From an uncultured Paracoccaceae bacterium (GTDB lineage Bacteria > Pseudomonadota > Alphaproteobacteria > Rhodobacterales > Rhodobacteraceae), in NCBI GenBank assembly GCA_947488605.1, contig CANKZJ010000012.1, forward strand, positions 1 through 54,773: a stretch of DNA of 54,773 bases, in the 5' to 3' direction. The notes under the pieces were generated by a model. It did not search any database and was not told the DNA's origin. It saw only the letters and a list, made by a program, of their open reading frames with translations. Below are positions 7,067 through 15,443 of the stretch, one piece after another (the first letter of the stretch is position 1; each line of letters opens with the position of its first letter). The position numbers were made by a program, and so were the translations under genes.

Positions 7067-9445
7067 ATGGCTGATGCCAAACACCTTGTTTTGAATTTCG
7101 CGGATCTGCGGCGCGGTGATGTGGAAACCGTGGGCGGCAAGAACGCGTCGCTGGGCGAAATGATCCATGCGCTTACGCCCAAGGGTATCCTTGTGCCGCC
7201 CGGGTTTGCGACAACCGCAGATGCGTTTCGCGCCTATCTGACCGCCAATGATCTGGATGCACGGATCGGGGTGGCGTTGGATGCGCTGGCCGCGGGCAAG
7301 GCCACCTTGCACAAGACAGGGCAGGCGATCCGCGAGATGATCCTGGGCGGCGACTGGCCCGACGACACTGCGGGCGAAATCGTTGATGCCTACCGCGCTT
7401 TGTCACACACAGCAGGCGAGCCGGATATCCCCGTCGCCGTCCGGTCCAGCGCCACTGCCGAAGACCTGCCCGACGCCAGTTTCGCAGGCCAGCAAGAAAC
7501 ATTCCTGAACGTCATCGGCGAAGCGGACCTGCTCGATGCCTGCCGCAAATGCTATGCGTCACTGTTCACAGATCGCGCGATTTCCTATCGCCAGATCCAA
7601 GGGTTTTCGCACACTCAAGTCGCGCTTTCCGTTGGGGTGCAACAGATGGTGCGCGCTGATACCGGCGGATCAGGCGTGATGTTTTCAATCGATACAGAAT
7701 CCGGCTTTCCCGATGCCGTGCTGATCAATGCTGCGTGGGGTTTGGGTGAAAACGTCGTGCAGGGTGCCGTCGATCCTGACGAATATGAGGTCTACAAGCC
7801 GTTTTTGGACGACCGCGCCAAAGTGCCGATCCTTGAGAAAAGCCTCGGTGCCAAAGAGATCAAGATGATCCACGACCGCGACGGCACGCCCCGCAACGTG
7901 CCGACGTCAAAGGCGGAACGCGGGCAGTTTGTCCTCAGCAACGCAGAAATCCTGACCCTCGCACGGCAGGCCAAGATCATCGAAGACCACTACGGCTGCC
8001 CGATGGACATGGAATGGGCGCGCGACGGCAAAACCGGCACACTATATATCGTGCAGGCGCGGCCCGAAACGGTGCAATCACGTGCCGAGGTCGGATCGCT
8101 CAAATCCTATACGGTCGCGGGTGCTGGCGAGACGCTGGTCACCGGCCTAAGCGTTGGGAACGCGGCGGTCACGGGCCGGGTCTGCATGATCGAAAGTGCA
8201 GCGGATATTGCGAATTTCGTCGAAGGCTCCGTGTTGGTGACATCCACCACCGACCCCGATTGGGTGCCGATTATGAAACGCGCTGCCGCCATCGTGACCG
8301 ACCACGGCGGGCGCACATCGCACGCGGCCATCGTCAGCCGCGAATTGGGCCTGCCTGCGGTCGTCGGCTGTGGCGACGCCACGCATGTGTTGCATGACGG
8401 GCAGGACGTGACGGTATCGTGCGCAGGTGGCGAGGAAGGCGTGGTGACCGAAGGCATATCCAAAATCACCGTGACCGAGGAAACACTGGGCGATCTGCCA
8501 GAAGTGAAAACCAAGGTCATGCTCAACCTTGCCAATCCATACGCCGCCCTACGCTGGTGGCGCTTGCCTGTGGACGGGGTGGGCCTTGCGCGGATGGAAT
8601 TTGTCATCAACAGCGCGGTGAAAGTGCATCCAATGGCGTTGCTGAACTTTGACGCGATCACCGATGAAGACAGCCGCGACAGGATTGAAGCGCTGACAGC
8701 AGGCTACGCGACCAAGCCGGACTACTTCGTTGATCAACTCTCACGCGGGTTGTCGCGAATCGCGGCCTTTTGCTACCCCAAACCGGTCATTGTGCGGATG
8801 AGTGATTTCAAAACCAACGAATACGCGGACCTTTTGGGCGGGCGCGATTTTGAACCGGACGAGGAAAACCCGATGATCGGGTTTCGGGGCGCGTCACGCT
8901 ATTACTCCGCGCATTACCGCGACGGTTTTGCATTGGAATGCCAAGCAATCGCGCGGCTGCGGGGCGAAATGGGTTTTGATAACGTGATCATGATGATCCC
9001 GTTCTGCCGCACGCCGCAAGAGGCCGATCAAGTGCTGGCAGTCATGGCTGAAAACGGACTGGAGCGCGGCCGCGACGGACTGCAAGTCTATGTCATGTGC
9101 GAAATCCCCGCCAACGTGGTGCGGGCGGCGGAATTTGCCGAACGGTTCGACGGGTTCTCGATCGGGTCCAATGACCTGACGCAACTGACCCTTGGGATTG
9201 ACCGCGATTCAGATGCGCTGGCAGGGTTATTCCGCGAAGATGATCCGGCTGTGCTGTGGATGATCGAAACGGTGATCAAGGCGGCCCACAAAGCAGGGTC
9301 CAAAGTTGGGTTCTGCGGGCAAGCCCCCAGCAATGATCCGACCTATGCACAAAAACTGGTAGAGTATGGGATCGACAGTATCTCGGTCACGCCGGACAGT
9401 GTTGTCAGCGTGCTGCGCAATGTGGCAAAGGCTGAAGGGGGATAG
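7067..9445 (+). CDS. ppsA: Phosphoenolpyruvate synthase
   Basis: A 792-residue protein, the same length as E. coli PpsA. It has the N-terminal ATP/pyruvate-binding domain (VGGKNASLGEM near the start, then PVAVRSSATAEDLP and SFAGQQETFLN), the swivelling phosphohistidine domain with GGRTSHAA and catalytic His419, and the C-terminal TIM barrel with GSNDLTQLTLGIDRDS and GFCGQAPSN. It makes PEP from pyruvate and ATP, releasing AMP and phosphate. The ATG at 7067 follows CTGGAGG at good distance; a longer open frame to 6851 runs into the divergent gene and is not used. Box 3 lies 55 bp upstream. DUF4386 follows after 15 bp. Absence of an N-terminal PPDK signature favours PpsA over pyruvate phosphate dikinase. 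Confidence 0.94.
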   Translation: MADAKHLVLNFADLRRGDVETVGGKNASLGEMIHALTPKGILVPPGFATTADAFRAYLTANDLDARIGVALDALAAGKATLHKTGQAIREMILGGDWPDDTAGEIVDAYRALSHTAGEPDIPVAVRSSATAEDLPDASFAGQQETFLNVIGEADLLDACRKCYASLFTDRAISYRQIQGFSHTQVALSVGVQQMVRADTGGSGVMFSIDTESGFPDAVLINAAWGLGENVVQGAVDPDEYEVYKPFLDDRAKVPILEKSLGAKEIKMIHDRDGTPRNVPTSKAERGQFVLSNAEILTLARQAKIIEDHYGCPMDMEWARDGKTGTLYIVQARPETVQSRAEVGSLKSYTVAGAGETLVTGLSVGNAAVTGRVCMIESAADIANFVEGSVLVTSTTDPDWVPIMKRAAAIVTDHGGRTSHAAIVSRELGLPAVVGCGDATHVLHDGQDVTVSCAGGEEGVVTEGISKITVTEETLGDLPEVKTKVMLNLANPYAALRWWRLPVDGVGLARMEFVINSAVKVHPMALLNFDAITDEDSRDRIEALTAGYATKPDYFVDQLSRGLSRIAAFCYPKPVIVRMSDFKTNEYADLLGGRDFEPDEENPMIGFRGASRYYSAHYRDGFALECQAIARLRGEMGFDNVIMMIPFCRTPQEADQVLAVMAENGLERGRDGLQVYVMCEIPANVVRAAEFAERFDGFSIGSNDLTQLTLGIDRDSDALAGLFREDDPAVLWMIETVIKAAHKAGSKVGFCGQAPSNDPTYAQKLVEYGIDSISVTPDSVVSVLRNVAKAEGG

Positions 9446-9460
9446 GGTGGGGCGATTTCT

Positions 9461-10105
9461 ATGAACACCTACAGAACCGAGACCACCGTTGCAGGCATTC
9501 TTTTCATCGCAGCCACGACCGCAACGATGGCAGGTTTTACGCTGACCGACCCGATATTGGCAGGCCCGGACATCATAGGACGGGTTGCCGAGCAAAGATC
9601 ACTGGTTTCCGTCGGCGCCATTCTTGAAACGATAAACGCATTAGCCAGTGCAGGGATCGCCATGGCGCTATTTCCGATCATCTGGCGATACGCACAAGGT
9701 TTGGCGGTGGCCTACGTTGGGCTGCGGGTAATCGAAGCGGGCCTTGGCATGCTGGCCGCGACCGGCCTCTTGATCCTGCTATCGCCAGACAGCGACATGG
9801 CCGGAGTTGCGGTCCACCACTGGGCATTCCTTATGGTGCTGACAGTATTCAGTGTCAGCACATTTGTGCTTTATCCAGTGCTCTTCATCTATCGGCTTGT
9901 GCCGGTATTTCTGTCGGTTTGGGGGTTCATTGGCGGTGTGATGCTGTTGTCTTCCTGCCTGCTCATCTTGTTTGGTTGGACAGACAGTGGATCGACATGC
10001 GACACGCTGTTATCCTTGCCAATCTGGATCAACGAAATGGCCTTAGCGCTATGGTTAATTGTGCGCGGCGTTGATGTCGGACTTGTTCCCAAATCATCGC
10101 AGTAA
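9461..10105 (+). CDS. DUF4386 family integral membrane protein
   Basis: A 214-residue protein with about six hydrophobic helices and little else; the start region (ETTVAGILFIAATTATMAGF), the loop after SLVSVGAILETINALASAGIA and the C-terminal helix fit the DUF4386 family, whose function is unknown. It begins 15 bp after ppsA and is probably cotranscribed with it. GC content drops after its stop codon, where the accessory stretch 10.1-10.98 kb starts. Confidence 0.75.
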   Translation: MNTYRTETTVAGILFIAATTATMAGFTLTDPILAGPDIIGRVAEQRSLVSVGAILETINALASAGIAMALFPIIWRYAQGLAVAYVGLRVIEAGLGMLAATGLLILLSPDSDMAGVAVHHWAFLMVLTVFSVSTFVLYPVLFIYRLVPVFLSVWGFIGGVMLLSSCLLILFGWTDSGSTCDTLLSLPIWINEMALALWLIVRGVDVGLVPKSSQ

Positions 10106-10319
10106 GCCGAGAAGGATGTTTGAACCGTGGTAAAACCTGACCACGCCAATTCACGGGCTTGCTGCGATCTTCTTCAACGACCACTTTGCGGACAAAGCGG
10201 GCTTTAGAAAATGCGTGGCGAAAGTCCGAAGTTCCTTACAGCACGCTCTGCTAAACAACCAGTGGAACAGATTGTCTTGCGGGCCATTTCTAGAGAACGG
10301 CGGCAGACCAGTCTCTGCA
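10106..10319. other. Intergenic stretch without a supported gene
   Basis: Between the DUF4386 gene and the 3' end of the minus-strand repeat protein. A short plus-strand frame at 10211-10447 exists but has no ribosome site, no recognisable motif and overlaps the better gene. No FixK box or terminator was seen. Confidence 0.5.
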
Positions 10320-10898
10320 TTATGACCGCCTCATGCTTATGGTTTGCTGGTCTGGATCGCTCTGAGCTGCTCGAAACATTCGAAAGAAGATCGGCAAGGT
10401 TGATAGCAAGCCATGGAAGAATTCAAAAACTCCGTATGAGCCCTTAAGTCTCTCCCTCATGTGATGCCCTACTGAGGGCCAATGGCTGTCTGTTGCCAAC
10501 TGTTGGAACACTCTGAGATAGTAGCCTTTATCTGGCTTGGACACCCGTTGTTTCTTGTGAAGAGTGGCTGACCTGTACGCAGCAAGAGTATAGTGCGTAC
10601 CGTCTTCACGCTTTGCGGCGAGATATGCTTTGTCGGCTTCGTCAAAAAGTTCTTCCAGTTCGTACGAAAGGCCTAAATAGTAGTAAGCATCCGGTCGTCC
10701 GCCCTCGCCAACAATCCTGAGCAAAACTCTTCCTTGCGCGGGGTCTTCATTCACGCCGCCGAAGCAAAGCTCATATCCTTCATCGAACATCACATCCATT
10801 TCGAGATCATACCCAATTTGACGGTTGAAACAATCCGAACCACACACTCTGTTCATTCTTGATCGTTCGAAGCGGACGTTCGCGCTGCTGTGCAGCAT
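10320..10898 (-). CDS. Hypothetical protein with TPR/Sel1-like repeat
   Basis: A 192-residue soluble protein I cannot assign to a named family. The middle (about residues 58-110) reads as helical repeats, DAYYYLGLSYELEELFDEAD followed by KAYLAAKREDGTHYTLAAYRSA, like TPR or Sel1 units that bind other proteins. The start is uncertain: ATG at 10898, 10856 or 10799 all lack a clear ribosome site. Base composition and codon use are more AT-rich than in flanking genes and no FixK box is near, so it looks like a separate acquisition. It lies between ppsA-DUF4386 and pfkB. Confidence 0.6.
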   Translation of the reverse strand: MLHSSANVRFERSRMNRVCGSDCFNRQIGYDLEMDVMFDEGYELCFGGVNEDPAQGRVLLRIVGEGGRPDAYYYLGLSYELEELFDEADKAYLAAKREDGTHYTLAAYRSATLHKKQRVSKPDKGYYLRVFQQLATDSHWPSVGHHMRERLKGSYGVFEFFHGLLSTLPIFFRMFRAAQSDPDQQTISMRRS

Positions 10899-10994
10899 TG
10901 GTTAAGAAGGGCTCAGACCAGACATTTACCAATGAAGTGTTTGAATAGTAATTGCCTACCTTAGAAACCAAGGTCACCTCATTATTCTTGCCAT

Positions 10995-11951
10995 CTAGAT
11001 CACCTCAACCCGGCACCCATCAAGGCGCGCCTTGGCCTGCGCCAAATCACACAGTGCGGTGCCTTCGGTGCTGACGGTCGCACTTGATGCCGCGACACCC
11101 CATTGCAACGCTCGGTCAGGTGCCGCACCACGTGCCAGTGCAAGCGTGAGTGCGCCAACCAACGCGTCGCCTGCGCCTATCTTGCTGCGCTCATCGACGA
11201 CCGGCGCATGACAGAAGAATTTGTCTTTCTTGGAGACGAGCAGGGACCCTTCCGGGCCGCGCCCTGCCACAACCGCGTGTGCGACACCGCGTGCAATCAG
11301 GTTTTGCGCAAAACCCACGCTATCAGCGACGCGGGTCATCGCATGTCCCGCAGCTTCTTCGGCTTCGGATTGATCAATGCGCAGCACATCCACCGGCGTT
11401 GTCGGATGGCTGATCAACCAATCAAGCGCGTGGCTGGAGGTATCGATGACCACGCGGGCATTCCTGGGCACAAGGGCAGCCATAATCTGGCTTGGGAAAT
11501 CAACGGACAAACCCGGTGCCACACTGCCGCTGATCACGACAAATCCGTCTTGTGCCGCCCGTTCCGCGACAGCCGTCCGCAAGCTGTCGGCATCCGCCGC
11601 TGTCAGGGGTTGTCCGGGAACACTAAAGCGGAATTGCCCGCCGGTGCTGTCGTCCGTCACGGCAAAGCTTTGGCGGGTTTCGCCACTGACGCGCACGGGC
11701 AGGGCAGGGACGTCTTCGGCGGCCAGCAATTGCAACAACCGATCGCCCATCGCACCGCCCACTGCGACAAGTGCCTGGGCTGACCCCCCCAGTTTGCACA
11801 CGGCACGGGCCACATTGACCCCGCCACCACCGGGATCAAATCGCGGGGTGGCACAGCGCAGCTTTGGTCCGGCGACCACCTGTGCCACATGCGTCGCAAG
11901 GTCCACCGCAGGGTTCAGCGTGACCGTCAGAATGTCGGCCTGCGCCTTCAT
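10995..11951 (-). CDS. pfkB: PfkB family sugar kinase (phosphofructokinase type)
   Basis: A 318-residue ribokinase-fold kinase of the 1-phosphofructokinase/PfkB group. It opens with LTVTLNPAVDL, has the substrate loop DPGGGGVNVARAV near residue 40 and the second PfkB signature KIGAGDALVGAL with the catalytic Asp near residue 260. It phosphorylates fructose-6-phosphate, fructose-1-phosphate or tagatose-6-phosphate; length and N-terminal motif resemble E. coli PfkB (309 residues). Second gene after the 119-residue protein, separated by 2 bp, under box 4. No sugar PTS genes are nearby, so fructose-6-phosphate is the likelier substrate. Confidence 0.87.
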   Translation of the reverse strand: MKAQADILTVTLNPAVDLATHVAQVVAGPKLRCATPRFDPGGGGVNVARAVCKLGGSAQALVAVGGAMGDRLLQLLAAEDVPALPVRVSGETRQSFAVTDDSTGGQFRFSVPGQPLTAADADSLRTAVAERAAQDGFVVISGSVAPGLSVDFPSQIMAALVPRNARVVIDTSSHALDWLISHPTTPVDVLRIDQSEAEEAAGHAMTRVADSVGFAQNLIARGVAHAVVAGRGPEGSLLVSKKDKFFCHAPVVDERSKIGAGDALVGALTLALARGAAPDRALQWGVAASSATVSTEGTALCDLAQAKARLDGCRVEVI

Positions 11952-11953
11952 GT

Positions 11954-12313
11954 TCAGCTCTTTTGTGCCATGGCCAACCGCATCACGGCCGCCAAGATCG
12001 CATGCCCCAGAACGGGCGCGTGCCCTATACCGATCACAGCATCACTGTCGCGACTGTCATTTTCACGCAGCGTACAATGCCAGTGCCCGTCACGGTCGTT
12101 GGTCCGCCCGCGAATATGAATGGACCAGTTGGGATAGGCCGCGTCTGCGATCAAAATAGCCTGATCGGTCATCGCGATCAGATCGGGCGTGGGCAGGGCC
12201 ACATCCGGCAACAAGAACGCAAGCGCATGAACCACCCCGTCAAATTCAGCGACACTGATGTCGCGTGCAGTCTCAAGCTCTTTGATCAGGATATCGAGTT
12301 CAGGGTCTTTCAT
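11954..12313 (-). CDS. Conserved hypothetical protein, first gene of the pfkB operon
   Basis: A 119-residue protein starting at the ATG at 12313, which follows AGGAGG; an upstream in-frame extension to 12367 runs into the promoter and is rejected. The N-terminus is helical (DPELDILIKELETARDISVAEFDGVVHALAFLLPD), the rest mixed with IHIRGRTNDRDGHWHCTLREND, followed by a GIGHAPVLGHAILAAVM helix. I do not recognise the family. It is coupled to pfkB (2-bp gap) and driven from box 4, where TACAAA lies exactly 22 bp beyond the box. A role linked to sugar phosphate handling is only suggested by the operon. Confidence 0.78.
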   Translation of the reverse strand: MKDPELDILIKELETARDISVAEFDGVVHALAFLLPDVALPTPDLIAMTDQAILIADAAYPNWSIHIRGRTNDRDGHWHCTLRENDSRDSDAVIGIGHAPVLGHAILAAVMRLAMAQKS

Positions 12314-12375
12314 GGCGCGTCCTCCTAGATGGGTCTGGGTGTTCTTTTTTGTAGCAAGCCGCCCCAAGCCCTCTT

Positions 12376-12389
12376 TTGATTTTGGTCAA
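12376..12389. promoter_or_regulatory. FixK/FNR box 4
   Basis: TTGATTTTGGTCAA between the divergent pfkB operon (first start 12313) and the DUF2267 gene (start 12447). On the minus strand TACAAA is at 12353-12348, exactly 22 bp beyond the box; on the plus strand TAGCAA is 21 bp beyond. Confidence 0.9.
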
Positions 12390-12446
12390 TCGGGCGCGCG
12401 CAAGATGCGCTAGCAAGACCCACAATCACCAAGAAAGGAAATTGCG

Positions 12447-12875
12447 ATGACACGTATGATCCATGTCTTTGAACGCACGACCCATGAGGCACATGAATGG
12501 GTGAATGATCTGGCCGGACGTACCGGCTGGGGAAACGAGCGCGAAGTGCTGCGCTTGTTGCGCACCGTGCTTTGCAAAATCCGCGATCATTTGCCGGTCA
12601 ATGAAATGGCGCAGTTTTCGGCGCAATTGCCCACAATCCTGCGGGGTATGTATTTCGAAGGATGGCAGCCAAAACTGACACCTGTGCACGAACGCCATGC
12701 CGCCGATTTTGTCGCAGCTATTGACGAAAAAGTTGGCGATGTGATCGACTATCAGGGGGTCACGGACATCAAGGCGGTTTTCAACGTCATCAACGCACAT
12801 ATTTCGCGCGGCGAGGTCGAAGATGTACGCGCGTGCCTGCCCCAAGACCTGCGTGATTTATGGCCCGCCCCATAG
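12447..12875 (+). CDS. DUF2267 domain-containing protein
   Basis: A 142-residue helical protein that fits DUF2267 throughout: FERTTHEAHEWVNDLAGRTG, REVLRLLRTVLCKIRDHLPV, EMAQFSAQLPTILRGMYFEGW and a C-terminal DVRACLPQDLRDLW. The function of the family is unknown; members often lie beside stress and low-oxygen genes. AAGAAAGGAAA precedes the ATG. It is divergent from the pfkB operon with box 4 shared, and convergent with the Mla operon 9 bp further on. Confidence 0.88.
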   Translation: MTRMIHVFERTTHEAHEWVNDLAGRTGWGNEREVLRLLRTVLCKIRDHLPVNEMAQFSAQLPTILRGMYFEGWQPKLTPVHERHAADFVAAIDEKVGDVIDYQGVTDIKAVFNVINAHISRGEVEDVRACLPQDLRDLWPAP

Positions 12876-12884
12876 CGTTGGAAA

Positions 12885-13484
12885 CTACGCAGCGCGCGCC
12901 AATACCCAAGCAGCCGCATCTGGCAACAGATCATCCAAAAGCAGCTGAAAACTGCGCGCGATTGTGTCAGCACGGTCATTTGCGATGATCTGCGATCCGG
13001 CAACGCGCCTTGTGCCCAGCACGCGTTGATCACGGTCACGCAGCACGGTGAATTCAAACGAGATGCGTACATCAAAACGCCCGTCCGCCAGTGCAGCCAC
13101 TTCGAACGCATCAATGCGCGTCAAAAGGACGGTGTTGGGGATCGGACCGGACCCTTGCGCACCCACAAAACCCAACCGTCCATCGGTGGCAAGCGTGCGG
13201 ATCAGCACGGATTGCAACATTTGCGGCACGCTATCAGACCAACTGGCTTCGGGCAGATAGGTCACTGCGATCGGGTCTTGTTTGATCAAGATGCGGTCGA
13301 TGGCAATGGCGGCGGGGGCTGTTGGCATCAACACCATTAAGCGCTGCGATGTGCGCCCCGTTTGGGCCGGTAGGGTGACAGGCTGCAATTCATAAATATC
13401 GCGGGCGACACCGGATATACCAAGCACAGAGCACCCGGGCAACGCGACGACACCAAGCATGAAAAAGCGGCGGGACGGGATCAT
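12885..13484 (-). CDS. ABC-type transport auxiliary lipoprotein (Mla/Pqi-associated)
   Basis: A 199-residue lipoprotein. The start at 13484 gives a signal peptide RRFFMLGVVALPGCSVLG with lipobox LPGC, whereas the longer frame to 13664 runs inside the MCE gene. The mature part matches the PqiC/ABC-type auxiliary family (YELQPVTLP early, IAIDRILIKQDPIAVTYLPEASWSD, later LLTRIDAFEVAAL). These lipoproteins work with an MCE protein to pass phospholipids across the periplasm. Fourth and last gene of the operon, 4 bp after the MCE gene stop. Confidence 0.85.
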   Translation of the reverse strand: MIPSRRFFMLGVVALPGCSVLGISGVARDIYELQPVTLPAQTGRTSQRLMVLMPTAPAAIAIDRILIKQDPIAVTYLPEASWSDSVPQMLQSVLIRTLATDGRLGFVGAQGSGPIPNTVLLTRIDAFEVAALADGRFDVRISFEFTVLRDRDQRVLGTRRVAGSQIIANDRADTIARSFQLLLDDLLPDAAAWVLARAA

Positions 13485-13488
13485 TGGA

Positions 13489-14667
13489 TTACCTCCGGTA
13501 TTCGGGAACGCGGTTATCAAGCAAGAACCCTGACGGGTCTTGCGCGATGCGACGGATAAGATCGTTGAGGGCCGCGATGGCCAAACGGGCCTCGCCGCCC
13601 AACTGGCCAAAATCACGCATACCGGGGCTGGCCGCGGCAATAGCGGTGCGCGCCTCGGCGACACCGGCGCGCAGGTCGGTCATAATGGCGGGCACGTCGG
13701 TCGTGACTGCACCCACGGCATCGGCCAGATCGCTCAACGCGCCGCGTGCATCGGCAAGGGCAGGGCCAAGATCATCGGCCATCACCTGATCAGCGCGCAG
13801 AAACGCCTGATCGGCATTGCCCAACGTGGTGCGCAAATCGCCTGCCAACGGCGCGAAATCCTCGGCAATCAAAGTATCAATCGCAGCGATGGCCGCACTT
13901 GCCTGATCTATCGCGGGGCCAAGCGTTTCAAGTGCTGCATCGGCATTTTCAAAGGTCTGTGTGATCGCGGCAAAGGATTGATCAGCGGCTTGCAATGTTT
14001 GCTTGCTGGCCTCACCCACACCTTCAAAACCCTCAACAAACCCGGTGACCTGTGTGGTGGCATTCCGCAATGTGTCCGAAATATCGGAAAAATCCGTCAA
14101 CGCCTGATCAAGGCCCGCGGTAGCATTGTCGACGTTTTCCAGAATACTGCGCACATAGTTCTGATTTTCCGGCCCTGTCAGCTGTTCCAATTGCGCAATG
14201 ATAGTTGACGCATCTTCGATCAGTTCAGGCGCACTGCTGACCAGCGATTGAAACGACGACTGGCGCGACATGATAATGGGTGGGCCTGTTGGCTCCGGCG
14301 TCAAAAGCGCCGCCCCCGGCGCACCACCAGAGAGCGCGATATAGGCCACACCCGTCACGCCTTGGGATTCCAACCGTGCGACCGTATCAATCGCAACAGG
14401 CGTGTTCGCGTCAATCTCAACGGCGACATACACCTTGCTGGGATCGTTTTCCCAGATGCGAATGCCCGTCACACTGCCCACGGCCACGCCGTTGAACAGC
14501 ACGTCTGCTGACTGATCAAGGCCAGAGACGTTTTCGAACAACACGCCGTATTGCGCGTATTGCCGGTCGATCTGCACGCTGGCGAGCCAGAGGAAAAAGC
14601 CAAGCCCGCCAAGGATGCCCAGAATAGTGAACAGCCCGATGATGATAAAGTTTGCACGGGTTTCCAT
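13489..14667 (-). CDS. MCE family periplasmic lipid-binding protein (MlaD type)
   Basis: A 392-residue protein: one N-terminal membrane anchor (IIIGLFTILGILGGLGFFLWL), a single MCE domain (about 35-125, with VSGLDQSADVLFNGVAVGSV) and a long alanine-rich helical tail with repeated ADQ/AD-TL elements, likely a coiled coil spanning part of the periplasm. MCE proteins form hexameric lipid conduits. The start ATG at 14667 overlaps the stop codon of the ATPase gene by one base (TGATG), showing translational coupling. It is much longer than E. coli MlaD (183 residues) and nearer to the single-MCE long-tail type with a linked lipoprotein. Confidence 0.88.
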   Translation of the reverse strand: METRANFIIIGLFTILGILGGLGFFLWLASVQIDRQYAQYGVLFENVSGLDQSADVLFNGVAVGSVTGIRIWENDPSKVYVAVEIDANTPVAIDTVARLESQGVTGVAYIALSGGAPGAALLTPEPTGPPIIMSRQSSFQSLVSSAPELIEDASTIIAQLEQLTGPENQNYVRSILENVDNATAGLDQALTDFSDISDTLRNATTQVTGFVEGFEGVGEASKQTLQAADQSFAAITQTFENADAALETLGPAIDQASAAIAAIDTLIAEDFAPLAGDLRTTLGNADQAFLRADQVMADDLGPALADARGALSDLADAVGAVTTDVPAIMTDLRAGVAEARTAIAAASPGMRDFGQLGGEARLAIAALNDLIRRIAQDPSGFLLDNRVPEYRR

Positions 14668-15443
14668 CAGACGACTTCCTTTTGGGCAAGCGCGGCACGG
14701 GCGCGCGGACCTTTGAAATACGCTTGCACCCAAGGGTGATCAACGTCTTGCATTTGTGCCATCGTGCCGGTTGCCAACACGCGCCCTTCAGCCAGCACCG
14801 CGATCCGGTCACAGATTGCATGCAGGCTATCAAGGTCGTGGGTCACCAGAAACACGGTCAGGCCCAAGGCGCTGCGTAATTGCGCTGTCAGCGTATCAAA
14901 AGCGGCAGCGCCAATCGGGTCCAGACCGGCGGTTGGTTCATCCAGAAATACGATTTCCGGGTCGAGCGCGATAGCACGGGCAAAGCCTGCCCGTTTGCGC
15001 ATGCCCCCCGACAATTCAGACGGCATTTTATGCAACGCGTTTTCAGGCAGGCCAACCATCCGCACCTTGATCGCGGCCAAAGCGGCGCGCGTTTCATCAG
15101 ACAGATCCAGCTGCTCGCGCATGGGGGCCTCAACATTCTGCTGCACGCTCAGCGATGAGAACAGCGCGCCGTCCTGAAACATCACACCCCAGCGCTTGCG
15201 CAGGCGGCGGTAGTCTTCGGCACTGGTGTCGCGCACGTTTTCACCAAAAACGGTGATTTGTCCCTCGGCAGGTTTCAGCAACCCCACGACGGCACGCAAC
15301 AGCACCGATTTACCGGTGCCAGACCCGCCAACGATCCCGATAATCTCGCCGCGCTGCACGTCCAGATCCAGCCCGTCATGGACCGTGTGCTTGCCAAACC
15401 GGGTGACAAGGCCGCGCACGCTGATAATGGCGTTATCGGTCAT
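14667..15443 (-). CDS. mlaF: ABC transporter ATP-binding protein (MlaF type)
   Basis: A 258-residue ABC ATPase with Walker A GGSGTGKSVLL near residue 39, signature LSGGMRKRAGFARAIA, Walker B IVFLDEPTAGLDP and switch His in VTHDLDS. The LSGGM-KR variant is the hallmark of MlaF-like lipid transport ATPases. It powers lipid movement together with the adjacent MlaE permease and MCE protein. It starts immediately after the permease stop codon with no gap and ends overlapping the MCE start. Confidence 0.9.
   Translation of the reverse strand: MTDNAIISVRGLVTRFGKHTVHDGLDLDVQRGEIIGIVGGSGTGKSVLLRAVVGLLKPAEGQITVFGENVRDTSAEDYRRLRKRWGVMFQDGALFSSLSVQQNVEAPMREQLDLSDETRAALAAIKVRMVGLPENALHKMPSELSGGMRKRAGFARAIALDPEIVFLDEPTAGLDPIGAAAFDTLTAQLRSALGLTVFLVTHDLDSLHAICDRIAVLAEGRVLATGTMAQMQDVDHPWVQAYFKGPRARAALAQKEVV

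Noticed and set aside
10211..10447. Plus-strand frame of 78 codons
   Set aside because: No ribosome site or motif, and it overlaps the better supported minus-strand repeat protein.
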